DNA of 64,000 nt, taken from positions 1,302,001-1,366,000 of the forward strand of contig OZ254079.1 in NCBI GenBank assembly GCA_965267475.1, read 5' to 3'. The notes below the pieces were generated by a model. It saw nothing but the letters and a program-made list of their open reading frames with translations. It was not told the origin of the DNA and searched no databases. The position numbers and the translations under genes were made by a program. This stretch comes from JBCBKU01 sp965267475. Lineage in GTDB: Bacteria > Pseudomonadota > Alphaproteobacteria > Rhodobacterales > Rhodobacteraceae. Positions within the stretch are counted from its first letter, which is position 1, and every line of letters starts with the position of its first letter. Shown here piece by piece: positions 36,336 to 44,819 of the stretch.

Positions 36336-37915
36336 CGCTGGATCTCGAACAGCCGATAAAGCGGCGTCGATTGTAACTCGGTCAGATCTAGTCCCGATCC
36401 CGTCAGTTCCGAAAGAGCCTCGGTTCGGGCTGCCGGCTGCACCGCGCAAAGCGGCACCAGAACATGGCTTGCGGCGTCGATCCCCGGCAACCCGTCATAG
36501 TACCAGGGCGTCCCGCCAGGCAGCGGGGCCTTCAGCGCGAACAGCCATTGGACCGACAAGACATCCGCCACGAAAAGCGTGGCATCCCGCGGCAGGTCAG
36601 AGTTGTTCAGCGCCGCGGCGGTTTCCGCATACCATCCAACATAGCCAGCCGTTATCTGACAATCGGGCAGTATCGCGCCCGCGAATTCGACGCGATTGGG
36701 TCGCTCGACAAGCCCGTTCAGGGCGGACAGTCCAAAGGCGTCATCGTCCAGCGCGACGGTTCCGTTGGCCGTTTGCGCCCGGATCTGAGTGGTATAGATC
36801 GACCCGCGCGGCACCGGCACGCGGGGCACGATTGCGACATAGCCGTCCGTCTTCAACGCGAAATGGCGAAGCGTACTGGTCGCCATGGTGATAAAGGGTG
36901 GCGCGCCGACCAGAAGCGCGGCGATGCCAACCACCTTCAACGACGGGGCTCCTGCGGCCGAGACGGCAATCAACCCCAGCGGCAAAAGCCAGATCGGATC
37001 ATTCCCGAAGTTCTGAAAGGTCACATAAAAGAACCCCGGAAGCAGGACCAAGAGCGCCAGGCCCATGCCCGGTGCCTCTGAGCGGCGGAGCAGGGCAATA
37101 GCCGCAAGACCGAGGAGCGTTGCCACCAGAAACCGTGGACCGGTCAGGATTTCGGTGAAGGGCAGGCCAGGGAAATTCCTCAGATCCGCTGCCGCCACAG
37201 CTTGAAGATCGCTGACATAGGCCGCGTAAAATCCGAACCCCTGCGTGACAGCGACAATCAACGCGACGGTGACACCGCCCGCCGCTGCCCAGGCAATGTC
37301 CCGATAGGCGCCCCGCACCGCCAAAGCCACGACAACTCCCGGCAGCAGGGCCAGGAAATACGTGGCCTTCAACAGCGCGAGCGCGGCAAAGCACAGCCCG
37401 ATGATCACCCCATCGATCGCCGCGCCGCCGCCTTTGCGGGCAGGCAAGACCGCAGCCAGAACAGCGACGGCTGCTATGGCCCAGGCCCAGCGGTTGTAAT
37501 GCATCGAGACCGAGACATTGGCCGTGTCCCCACCATAGACCAGCGCGGTCACCATCACGATCAGGGACAGTCCGAAAAACTCCGCCCAGCCGCGCGCAAG
37601 CCGGGATTGCGCGACACGGATGATCGCAGGCAGCAAAAGCACCGCCACCAGCAACTGACCCGCGGCAAAGGCCCGGCCCGCGCCAAACCCCCAGAATGGC
37701 GCGATCGGCCAGAAGGCCAGGCCGCCAATGGGCGTCTGGAAGTCCAGATGCGGCCGCTGCCCCATTTCCATCCGCGTCATGATATCCATCAGATGGAAGG
37801 CGTCGCCTTCGAACGTGTTGATATATATGCCGTTTTTCAGTAGCGCGAGCGCGCTAAACCCGGCTGTCGCCAGGGTCAGAATTGTCGCCAATATGAGGGG
37901 AATGGGCCTGCTCAT
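36332..37915 (-). CDS. polytopic membrane protein, glycosyltransferase-39-like architecture
   Basis: The 527-aa protein has about ten helices in the first 400 residues (MSRPIPLILATILTLATAGFS at the start) and a C-terminal soluble domain of about 130 residues. An acidic motif FEGDAFHLMDIMTRMEMGQRPHLDF in the first loop resembles the catalytic Asp region of GT39/ArnT-like lipid-linked-sugar transferases, but the match is weak. The start at 37915 has GGAAAGAG upstream. It lies on the strand opposite the Tad genes and splits the peptidase from the AAA ATPase; pilin glycosylation is only a guess. Confidence 0.7.
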   Translation of the reverse strand: MSRPIPLILATILTLATAGFSALALLKNGIYINTFEGDAFHLMDIMTRMEMGQRPHLDFQTPIGGLAFWPIAPFWGFGAGRAFAAGQLLVAVLLLPAIIRVAQSRLARGWAEFFGLSLIVMVTALVYGGDTANVSVSMHYNRWAWAIAAVAVLAAVLPARKGGGAAIDGVIIGLCFAALALLKATYFLALLPGVVVALAVRGAYRDIAWAAAGGVTVALIVAVTQGFGFYAAYVSDLQAVAAADLRNFPGLPFTEILTGPRFLVATLLGLAAIALLRRSEAPGMGLALLVLLPGFFYVTFQNFGNDPIWLLPLGLIAVSAAGAPSLKVVGIAALLVGAPPFITMATSTLRHFALKTDGYVAIVPRVPVPRGSIYTTQIRAQTANGTVALDDDAFGLSALNGLVERPNRVEFAGAILPDCQITAGYVGWYAETAAALNNSDLPRDATLFVADVLSVQWLFALKAPLPGGTPWYYDGLPGIDAASHVLVPLCAVQPAARTEALSELTGSGLDLTELQSTPLYRLFEIQR

Positions 37916-38049
37916 CCCTAGCTCTTTCCATCTTTTGGCCACAATAAACCGACACTGTCCTCTTGGAAATGAGTGTATCGCCGCGCCCCAACCAAATCCG
38001 GTGGGCCGTGCGCGGCGTTTGCAGAGGGTAAAGGACGCATAGGTCAGCG

Positions 38050-39360
38050 ATGAACGTTCAAACTTCAAACGTGATGGCGCCGCCGGCCCCCCGCCGGCTA
38101 GAGGAAATGCTGCTTCCGCAGGTGATGATGCGGGACATCCTGCTGAAAACGATGTTCCGGCAAAACCTGGACATGGTGACCGAGCTGGCCAAGGCGATTT
38201 GCCTGCCGGTGCCGGTGACCCAGGAACTGGTCGATCTGGCCCGCGGACAGCGCCTGGTCGAGGCGACGGGTACGCTTCATGCGAACTCGGGCGGCGAGAT
38301 GGGCTATCAGCTGACCGAGAACGGCAAATCCCGCGCCATGGATGCCTTGGCTCAGTCGGAATATTACGGCGCCATGCCGGTGCCGCTGACCGTCTATTCC
38401 GAGCAGGTCAAACGCCAGTCGATCCGGAACATTCAGGTCACGCGCGACCAGTTGATGGGCGCGATGGGGCATCTGGTCCTGCCGGATGAGCTTCTGGACC
38501 ATTTGGGGCCTGCGGTCTCGGCTGGTCGTTCGGTTCTGATGTATGGCCCTCCGGGCAACGGTAAATCCTCGATCTCGAACGGGATCCGCGACGCGATGGG
38601 CGACAAGATCTATGTCCCGCGCGCCATCGAATATTCCGGCCAGGTGATCACGGTCTATGACCCGATCGTGCACTCGGCCGCCATGGCACAGGAAGACGAC
38701 CCCAACGCCCTGCGCCGGACGTCGAACCGGTTCGACACGCGCTATGTGCTCTGTGACCGCCCGACGGTGATCACCGGTGGTGAACTGTCGCTTTCGATGC
38801 TGGACCTTGTCTACAACCCGACGGCGCGGACCTATCAGGCGCCGTTGCAGCTGAAATCGACCGGCGGCATCTTCATCGTGGACGACTTGGGTCGTCAGGA
38901 AGAACCGCCTCAGGCCCTGGTCAACCGTTGGATCGTTCCCTTGGAAGAGAACAAGGACATCCTGGCGCTGCAATCTGGTGAGAAGTTCGAAGTGCCCTTC
39001 GACACGCTTGTGATCTTCTCGACCAACTTCCACCCGAACGAGATCTTCGACAAAGCGGCCCTTCGCCGGATCTTCTTCAAGATCAAGATCGACGGGCCGG
39101 ACCAAGAAGACTACCTGAAGATCTTCGCCATGGTGGCGCGGAAGAAGAAGATGCCGCTGGACGAAGATACGCTCGTTCATCTGATGAAGAACAAGTATCC
39201 GACCATCGACAACATCTATGCGAACTATCAGCCGATCTTCCTGATCGACCAGATGATCTCGATCTGCGAATTCGAAGGCATTCCCTATCAGATGTCGCCG
39301 GATCTTGTGGACCGCGCCTGGGCGAACATGTTCGTGAAGGACGAGATGATCGTTCGGTGA
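38050..39360 (+). CDS. AAA-type ATPase associated with the Tad locus
   Basis: The 436-aa protein has an N-terminal region without a known motif (about 1-140, possibly winged-helix) and one P-loop domain. Walker A is YGPPGNGKSS (Lys172); Walker B is GGIFIVDDLGRQEE near 276-285; a sensor-like FSTNFHPNEIF near 325. Similar ATPases accompany Tad loci in Rhodobacteraceae. It might remodel the pilus machine or act independently. The stop overlaps the next gene by 4 bases (GTGA). Confidence 0.8.
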   Translation: MNVQTSNVMAPPAPRRLEEMLLPQVMMRDILLKTMFRQNLDMVTELAKAICLPVPVTQELVDLARGQRLVEATGTLHANSGGEMGYQLTENGKSRAMDALAQSEYYGAMPVPLTVYSEQVKRQSIRNIQVTRDQLMGAMGHLVLPDELLDHLGPAVSAGRSVLMYGPPGNGKSSISNGIRDAMGDKIYVPRAIEYSGQVITVYDPIVHSAAMAQEDDPNALRRTSNRFDTRYVLCDRPTVITGGELSLSMLDLVYNPTARTYQAPLQLKSTGGIFIVDDLGRQEEPPQALVNRWIVPLEENKDILALQSGEKFEVPFDTLVIFSTNFHPNEIFDKAALRRIFFKIKIDGPDQEDYLKIFAMVARKKKMPLDEDTLVHLMKNKYPTIDNIYANYQPIFLIDQMISICEFEGIPYQMSPDLVDRAWANMFVKDEMIVR

Positions 39361-39899
39361 TACGCACCGCACTGATCGGACTGCTCTTGGCGGCACCGGC
39401 TGCCGCCTCGACAGATCTGCGCGATGAACTCGTAACCAAGATCACCGGGCTCGGGGCCCATGAAACGGCCACGACCCGCCATGCATTTGAATTGGACGGC
39501 TGCGATCTCACAATATTCTTCTGGGAAGACTGGAATGCCCATCGTCTGGCGCTGCATTCCGTCCACCATTTCGATCTGACGGGTTATGATCCGCTGGCTG
39601 ATCGACCGGCCAAACGCCAGGACGGCTGGTTTGGGCTGCCAGGACGTGAAGGGTCGTACAACGAAGTACTGATGATCGAGATGCGCGAACACGGCTTTCT
39701 TGTCTCAGAGCTTGCAAAACGGTCTGACCCACGCCCGCCATATGAGATGTCCACGCGGGAAGACATCGATGCCTTTGTGAAAAAGCGCCGCCTTTTCCAC
39801 GGCTTGCGCTTCGATGGGCTTGATGCGCCGGGCCGTATGGCAAATCTGGCCCAGGCGATCGAGGATTACTATCACGCCTTCTGCAAAGCGACGGGTTAA
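39357..39899 (+). CDS. secreted protein of unknown function
   Basis: The 180-aa protein has a signal peptide (MIRTALIGLLLAAPAAAST) and a single domain with CDLTIFFWEDWNAHRLALHS. I do not recognise the family. It begins with a GTG inside the stop of the AAA ATPase gene, so it is translationally coupled and likely functions in the same pathway, in the periplasm. It ends 11 bases from the convergent PPOX-like gene. Confidence 0.7.
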   Translation: MIRTALIGLLLAAPAAASTDLRDELVTKITGLGAHETATTRHAFELDGCDLTIFFWEDWNAHRLALHSVHHFDLTGYDPLADRPAKRQDGWFGLPGREGSYNEVLMIEMREHGFLVSELAKRSDPRPPYEMSTREDIDAFVKKRRLFHGLRFDGLDAPGRMANLAQAIEDYYHAFCKATG

Positions 39900-39910
39900 A
39901 GGGTAACCGA

Positions 39911-40459
39911 TCAGGCAGTACCGGTTGGAAACCCATCGATGGTCTCGGAATTCTTCCGCGCCCAATAGTCTTTGACGCCTTCGGGCCCCATCTCATCATA
40001 GAACGGGACAAGCTCTTCCGGGCCCCTTTGCCGTTTGAAGGCCATCTCGGGCACGCCGGTTCCGCAGGACAGGCGCACGGCATCGATCGTGACGTTATAG
40101 ATCTGGCGCGCGCCGCCGAAGGTCGGGAAATCGGCCGCTGCCGCATCCCAGCCCGCGTCGTCCGGATGAAGCACGGTCGCGGTGCCAAAGGCGCGCAGGA
40201 TCCGCGCATCGCCTTCGAAGGCGCACCACATCATGGTGATCCTTGGGTCAAGACGCAGATGCCCGGCGGTTTCATTGCCGCTGCCCGACAGCGACAACCA
40301 GCGGATATGCTGGTCATCCAGGATCTTCAGCGTGTCCATACCCTTGGGTGAGATATTCACCCGGCCTTCGGCTGCGGCGGTGCCCACGAAGAACATTGGC
40401 TGCGCCTCGATAAAGGCCCGCAAGGTTCCGTTCAGTTTGTCGGGAAGGGTCATGGCCAT
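39911..40459 (-). CDS. pyridoxamine 5'-phosphate oxidase-family protein
   Basis: The 182-aa protein has the FMN-binding split-barrel fold: FVGTAAAEGRVNISPKGMDTLKI, WLSLSGSGNETAGHL, and DPRITMMWCAFEGDARILRAFGTA in part. Such PPOX-class proteins bind FMN or F420/heme; many have no assigned reaction, and the full PdxH active site is not visible. The ATG at 40459 has GAGGA upstream; 40453 is an alternative. Divergent from the SOS-controlled helicase operon. Confidence 0.85.
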   Translation of the reverse strand: MAMTLPDKLNGTLRAFIEAQPMFFVGTAAAEGRVNISPKGMDTLKILDDQHIRWLSLSGSGNETAGHLRLDPRITMMWCAFEGDARILRAFGTATVLHPDDAGWDAAAADFPTFGGARQIYNVTIDAVRLSCGTGVPEMAFKRQRGPEELVPFYDEMGPEGVKDYWARKNSETIDGFPTGTA

Positions 40460-40499
40460 GGGACGGATCCTCTGTGTTGACGGGCGGAGCTATGAGTGT

Positions 40500-40514
40500 G
40501 AACATAGCATGAAC
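40500..40514. promoter_or_regulatory. LexA/SOS box upstream of the helicase-pdeM operon
   Basis: GAACATAGCATGAAC fits GAAC-N7-GAAC (GTTC-N7-GTTC on the other strand), the alphaproteobacterial LexA direct-repeat site. It lies in the divergent region, 61 bases before the preferred helicase start. An ATG at 40509 lies inside the box, arguing against that start. Confidence 0.8.
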
Positions 40515-40574
40515 AAACGGTCGGCGAAACGCCCATTCTTGCCAGTGGCAAGGCCCGGCCTAGACTTGCGCGGG

Positions 40575-43012
40575 ATGGATTTGGAATGCTTCGATACCTG
40601 GTTCGGCCAGAAAGGCTGGACGATGCATCCCCATCAGCGGGACATGCTGGACCGGGCGTCGGACCCGTCGCTATTGCTGATCGCGCCGACAGGGGGCGGC
40701 AAGACGCTGGCCGGGTTTCTCCCAAGCCTGGCGGAATTGGCCGATGGCGACCATCAGGGGCTGCACACCTTGTATGTCTCGCCCTTAAAGGCTTTGGCGG
40801 CTGATATCCGACGGAATCTGCGGACGCCGATCGAGGATATGGGCTTGCCGATCCGGGTTGAGGATCGGACAGGCGACACATCCGCCACCCAGAAAAAGCG
40901 CCAGCGCGCTGATCCGCCGCATATCCTGCTGACCACGCCGGAAAGCCTGGCGCTTCTGACATCCTACGAGGACGCGCATCGCATGTTCGCGGGGCTGTCT
41001 CGGGTGATCGTCGATGAAATCCACGCGCTTGCTGAATCGAAGCGCGGCGACCAGTTGATGCTGGCTTTGGCGCGTTTGCAAAGCCTTGCGCCGGGACTGC
41101 GCCGGGTCGGTCTTTCGGCGACGGTGGAAGACCCGGACGGCATTGCGCGGTTTCTGGCGCGCCATCCCGACCCGTGTGAGATTCTCTATGCCGATCCCGG
41201 TCCCGAAGCCTCGATCACTATGCTGGAAACGGAAGAACGCCCGCCCTGGGCCGGGGGCGGGGCGGCTTATGCGATCCCGGCGGTGCTCGATCAGGTGCGA
41301 CAGCACAAGACGACGCTGATTTTCCACAACACCCGCGCGCAGGCCGAAATCTTCTTTCACAACCTCTGGCTGCAGAACGAAGACAGCCTGCCCATCGGGA
41401 TCCATCATGGAAGCCTTGCGCGGGAACAGCGCGAACGGGTCGAGGCGGCGATGGTGGCAGGAGAATTGCGCGCCATCGTCTGCACCGGAACGCTCGACCT
41501 GGGCATCGACTGGGGCGATGTCGATCTGATCATTCAGGTGGGCGCGCCGAAGAATGTCAAACGGCTGATCCAGCGGATTGGGCGCGCCAATCACCGCTAC
41601 AACGCGCCGTCGAAGGCCCTTCTGGTGCCCGCCAACCGGTTCGAGGTCGTCGAATGCGTGGCAGCGCTTGAGGCGGCGAAAGCCCATGATCTGGACGGTG
41701 AGCCCCGGGGGCGCGGGCCGCGCGATGTCCTTTGCCAGCAAATCCTCATCACGGCTGCGGCGGGCCCGTTTGAGGCTGACGCGCTTTATGACGAAGTGAC
41801 AAGCGCGGGGAATTTCCACGACCTGACGCGCGACGAGTTTGACGCCTGTTTGGAGTTCTGCGCCACCGGAGGCTACGCCCTTCGCGCCTATGACCGCTGG
41901 CAGCGGTTGAAGCAACAGCCGGACGGGCGCTGGGCCTTGCGCGATCCCCGCGCAGCCACGCAGATCCGGCGGAACCTGGGAACCATCCAAGATACGGATC
42001 TGCTGAAGGTCCGGCTGAAAAACCGCATGGGCGGCAGGCCCTTGGGAGAGATTGAAGAAGGGTTTGCGGCCAGTCTGACGCCCGGTGATACTTTTCTGAT
42101 CGGCGGTCAGATCGTGCGCTATGAGGGCCTGCGCGAGATGACCGTCGAAGTGACGCGCCATGCCGACAAGAAGCCCAAGATCGCAACCTTCATGGGCACG
42201 AAATTCGCAACCTCAACCCAACTGTCACAGCGGATTTTGCGGATGTTCCGCCAGAAAACCTGGCCCGAACTGCCGACCCATACGGCGGAATGGCTGGCCA
42301 TGCATCGGGATGCGTCGAAACTGCCCGAGGCCGACCGGCTTTTGATCGAAAGCTTCTTTCATGATGGCCGCGAACATACCTGCGTTTATGGCTTCGCGGG
42401 CCGGAACGCGATGCAGACGCTCGGGCTTCTGGTGACCCAGCGGATGGAGGCGATGGGCCTGAACCCGCTGGGCTTTGTGTCGACCGACTATGCTGTGCTG
42501 ATCTGGGGGCTCGACCGGTTGACGGATCCCGGACCCTGTTTGACGCCGCGAACCTGCGCGAGGCGTTCGACACATGGCTTGCCGGGAACGCGGTAATGAA
42601 ACGGACGTTTCGCGCCTCGGCCACCATCGCCGGGCTGATCGAGCGGAACACGGGCGGACAGAAGAAATCTGGTCGTCAGGCGACGTTTTCCTCGGATATC
42701 CTGTACGACACGCTGCTCAAATACGACCCCGACCACCTGATGATGCAGATCACCCGGGAAGAGGCGCTGCGTGGCCTAGTCGATTTCGGCCGGATCGAAG
42801 AGATGCTGTCGCGGACGGCGGGCCGCATCGATCATGTGACGCTTGACCGGATTTCCCCTTTGGCCGCGCCCTTGTTGTTGGAGGCGGGCCGGGTGCCCAT
42901 TCATGGTGAAGCGACCGAGCGGCTTTTGGAGGAAGAGGCCGAGCGGCTTCTGGAAACGTCTGGCCTGGCCAGCCTCGATCCGCCGAAAGCGTCCTGGCGC
43001 GTACCCTACTGA
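40575..43012 (+). pseudogene. ligase-associated Lhr-type DEXH helicase, frameshifted
   Basis: DNA-damage-response helicase normally about 810 aa. From the ATG at 40575 the frame shows Walker A APTGGGKT (Lys43), DEIH (147-150), SATVEDPDG, GIHHGSLAREQRERVE and QRIGRANHR. It then runs out of phase after WGLDRLTDPGP and stops at 42596, at 673 aa. The missing C-terminal part continues in another frame: LFDAANLREAFDTWL, then MKRTFRASATIAGLIE through 43012. The two frames join if one base is restored between about 42516 and 42538, giving 812 codons. Either a true mutation or a sequence error. The TAA overlaps an ATG (TAATG), so the C-terminal part could be translated separately. Confidence 0.88.
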
Positions 43013-43048
43013 CTTGCATAAGGGGTCCGGGCAGGGCAGGAACGAAGC

Positions 43049-43765
43049 ATGAACGGGTGTCGAGACCACATTGAACTGGCTTTGGCGGGTGTGCGGTTGC
43101 AAGCGCGCGCCACCGGGGCGCTTTACTGGCCGGATCAGCGGCTTTTATGCGTGTCGGACCTTCACCTGGGCAAATCGGACCGGATCGCACGGCGGGCCGG
43201 GGCGATGTTGCCACCTTATGAGACGCGGGATGCCCTGGCGCGGTTAGAGGCCGACCTTCGGGCAACAGGCGCCAAGACGGTCGTACTTTTGGGCGATACG
43301 TTTGACGATATGGCCGCCGCCGAAAGTCTGGATGAGGAAGAACGCCTTTGGATCCTGCGTTTGCAGGCCGGGCGCCGCTGGGTCTGGATCACGGGCAACC
43401 ATGATCCGGTCCCGACCGAGTTCGCAGGGGCGCATCGTGCCGAGCTGGCCGAAGGGCCATTGACCTTCCGTCACATCGCGAAAACAGGGGAAAGCGGCGA
43501 GATTTCAGGGCATTATCACCCGAAGGCCGTTGTCCAGACGCGCGGGCGTCAGGTTTCGCGCGCGTGTTTCCTGGCGGATGACGCCCGGATCATCATGCCC
43601 GCCTACGGCACCTTCACCGGCGGCCTTCGCTGGTCGGACCCGACCCTGGCCGGGCTGATGCGGCCCGGGGCCTCAGCCGTGCTGACGGGCCGCAATGCGA
43701 CGCAAGTCCCCATGCCGCATGCGGCGGCAGGTCTGGACGCTGCCGGTGCGATTGGTTCAGGCTAG
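43049..43765 (+). CDS. pdeM: ligase-associated metallophosphoesterase PdeM
   Basis: The 238-aa calcineurin-like phosphoesterase has all four metal motifs: SDLHLGKS, GDTFDDM, GNHDP and GHYHPK. PdeM-type enzymes accompany the Lhr-type helicase, an exonuclease and an ATP-dependent ligase in damage-response clusters; only the helicase is seen here. Start ATG at 43049, 36 bases after the helicase C-terminal frame, in the same direction. Likely part of the SOS-controlled operon. Confidence 0.93.
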   Translation: MNGCRDHIELALAGVRLQARATGALYWPDQRLLCVSDLHLGKSDRIARRAGAMLPPYETRDALARLEADLRATGAKTVVLLGDTFDDMAAAESLDEEERLWILRLQAGRRWVWITGNHDPVPTEFAGAHRAELAEGPLTFRHIAKTGESGEISGHYHPKAVVQTRGRQVSRACFLADDARIIMPAYGTFTGGLRWSDPTLAGLMRPGASAVLTGRNATQVPMPHAAAGLDAAGAIGSG

Positions 43766-43768
43766 GTC

Positions 43769-44203
43769 ATGGACCCGAAGATTGAAGAGAAGATCCGCAA
43801 AAGCTTTGCTGCGCAGTCGCTGATGACGACGCTCGGGGCCGCGATTTCCGGGCTGGAAGACGGGGCCTGCACGATCGAGGCGCCGATTGCCGACCACATA
43901 AAGCAACAGCACGGCGTGGCCCATGCGGGCGCGACTTTTGCGCTTGGTGACAGTGCTGCGGGTTATGCCGCGCTGGGCCTGATGCCGATTGAAGCCGAGG
44001 TGATGACGGCGGAGATGAAGATCCATCTTTTGGCCCCGGCAGGCGGCGAACGGCTGATCGCCGAAGGGTCGGTGATCAAACCCGGGCGGAGACTTATGAT
44101 CGTGAAATCAGACGTGTTCGCTGTTGCCGGGTCTGACAAGCGGCACGTGGCCACACTGCTTGGGACGATGGTCCCTATCCTCGGGGCGCAACCGGAAAAT
44201 TGA
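43769..44203 (+). CDS. PaaI-family hotdog-fold thioesterase
   Basis: The 144-aa protein has the hotdog pattern HIKQQHGVAHAGATFALGDSAAGYAAL with the active-site-region histidine and Asp, then MTAEMKIHLLAPAGGERLIAEGSVIKPGR. It hydrolyses acyl- or aryl-CoA thioesters; substrate unknown. It starts 3 bases after the pdeM stop. Its last codons (CCG GAA AAT TGA) lie inside the double-hairpin element at 44192-44246, so the repeat supplies the C-terminus. Confidence 0.88.
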   Translation: MDPKIEEKIRKSFAAQSLMTTLGAAISGLEDGACTIEAPIADHIKQQHGVAHAGATFALGDSAAGYAALGLMPIEAEVMTAEMKIHLLAPAGGERLIAEGSVIKPGRRLMIVKSDVFAVAGSDKRHVATLLGTMVPILGAQPEN

Positions 44204-44246
44204 AGGAATTTTCCGTACAAATTTTTTCCTTCAAAAAATTTGGCGC
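44192..44246 (+). repeat. double-hairpin repeat, divergent copy C
   Basis: Hairpin 1 has arms CGGAAAATT / AATTTTCCG around GAAGG; spacer TAC; hairpin 2 has arms AAATTTTTT / AAAAAATTT around CCTTC; ends GGCGC. It shares CCGGAAAAT...ATTTTCCGTA with copies A and B and the same two-hairpin layout. The loops GAAGG and CCTTC are perfect complements. It lies between convergent genes, overlapping the thioesterase stop codon. Confidence 0.75.
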
Positions 44247-44254
44247 GCTCCAGA

Positions 44255-44707
44255 TCAGCGGACCCCGATATCGGCAAGGGCGGTGGCCAGTTCCGGCGGC
44301 AAGGATGCCTCGGCCTCACGGTCCGGCGGCAGATCCCGCGGTGCGGCGTCCCCTTCAAGGTATCGCCACCCCTGAAAGGCGCGACGTGGTGCCGCCTCTG
44401 TCCGGTGAAGGCTTGGGTCGAGCACAATGGCGCAGCGCAGAATGCCGTCCTGTCCCCTGACCTCATCCAGTCGGACAATGCGTTGCCGGCACAGGATCAC
44501 GCCTTTGATGACCCAGTAAATTGAACCACCGTTCAGTAATTCTGCCTCTCGACGCGGCCACATGCGGGTGACATGGCGCGGCAGACCATCTGGACCCTTC
44601 GCGCGGGCTGAAGACTGCCAGCGTTTCAGGGTGTCCACGCTTTCCGTTCCCACAGAGAGCTTCAGAAGGTTCAGCGGTGAGATCTGACTGGAAGAATCGG
44701 GCTTCAT
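44255..44707 (-). CDS. DUF1489 family protein
   Basis: The 150-aa protein contains NLLKLSVGTESVDTLKRWQ, TRMWPRREAELLNGGSIYWVIKG, VRLDEVRGQDGILRCAIVLDP and APRRAFQGWRYLEGDAAPRDLP, the conserved blocks of DUF1489, an alphaproteobacterial family without a known function. The ATG at 44707 is the last start before the conserved region; an earlier one at 44815 would overlap the nrdJ leader. Divergent from nrdJ. Confidence 0.88.
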   Translation of the reverse strand: MKPDSSSQISPLNLLKLSVGTESVDTLKRWQSSARAKGPDGLPRHVTRMWPRREAELLNGGSIYWVIKGVILCRQRIVRLDEVRGQDGILRCAIVLDPSLHRTEAAPRRAFQGWRYLEGDAAPRDLPPDREAEASLPPELATALADIGVR

Positions 44708-44747
44708 ACCGTATATCGTAGGTCCACGTTCAATGCCTGCAAGGGCT

Positions 44748-44756
44748 TGTGGATAA
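44748..44756 (-). promoter_or_regulatory. DnaA box upstream of nrdJ
   Basis: TGTGGATAA on the plus strand is TTATCCACA on the minus strand, the strict DnaA consensus. It lies 60 bases before the nrdJ start. DnaA control of ribonucleotide reductase genes is known in E. coli (nrdAB). A single box in 64 kb may also be chance. Confidence 0.55.
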
Positions 44757-44771
44757 CTGAAAGACGCCCAC

Positions 44772-44819
44772 ATGGGCAGAATGGCCTCCCTTGGGGGGCT
44801 TTTTGGAGTCGGCACATGA
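44772..44819 (+). CDS. 15-codon leader ORF overlapping the nrdJ start
   Basis: MGRMASLGGLFGVGT; its TGA stop overlaps the nrdJ ATG (ATGA). It contains the terminator-like hairpin GCCTCCC-TT-GGGGGGC-TTTTT (44784-44804). No strong ribosome binding site is visible before it, so translation is uncertain. Confidence 0.35.
   Translation: MGRMASLGGLFGVGT
44784..44804 (+). terminator. terminator-like hairpin in the nrdJ leader (possible attenuator)
   Basis: GCCTCCC pairs with GGGGGGC (one G-T pair), with a tight TT loop, followed by TTTTT; the nrdJ ribosome binding site GGAG (44805-44808) comes directly after. Confidence 0.5.

Noticed and set aside
44708..44815. Cobalamin riboswitch upstream of the B12-dependent nrdJ
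   Set aside because: The gap is too short and lacks the B12-box core; only a DnaA box and a terminator-like hairpin are seen. NrdR-box pairs were also not found.
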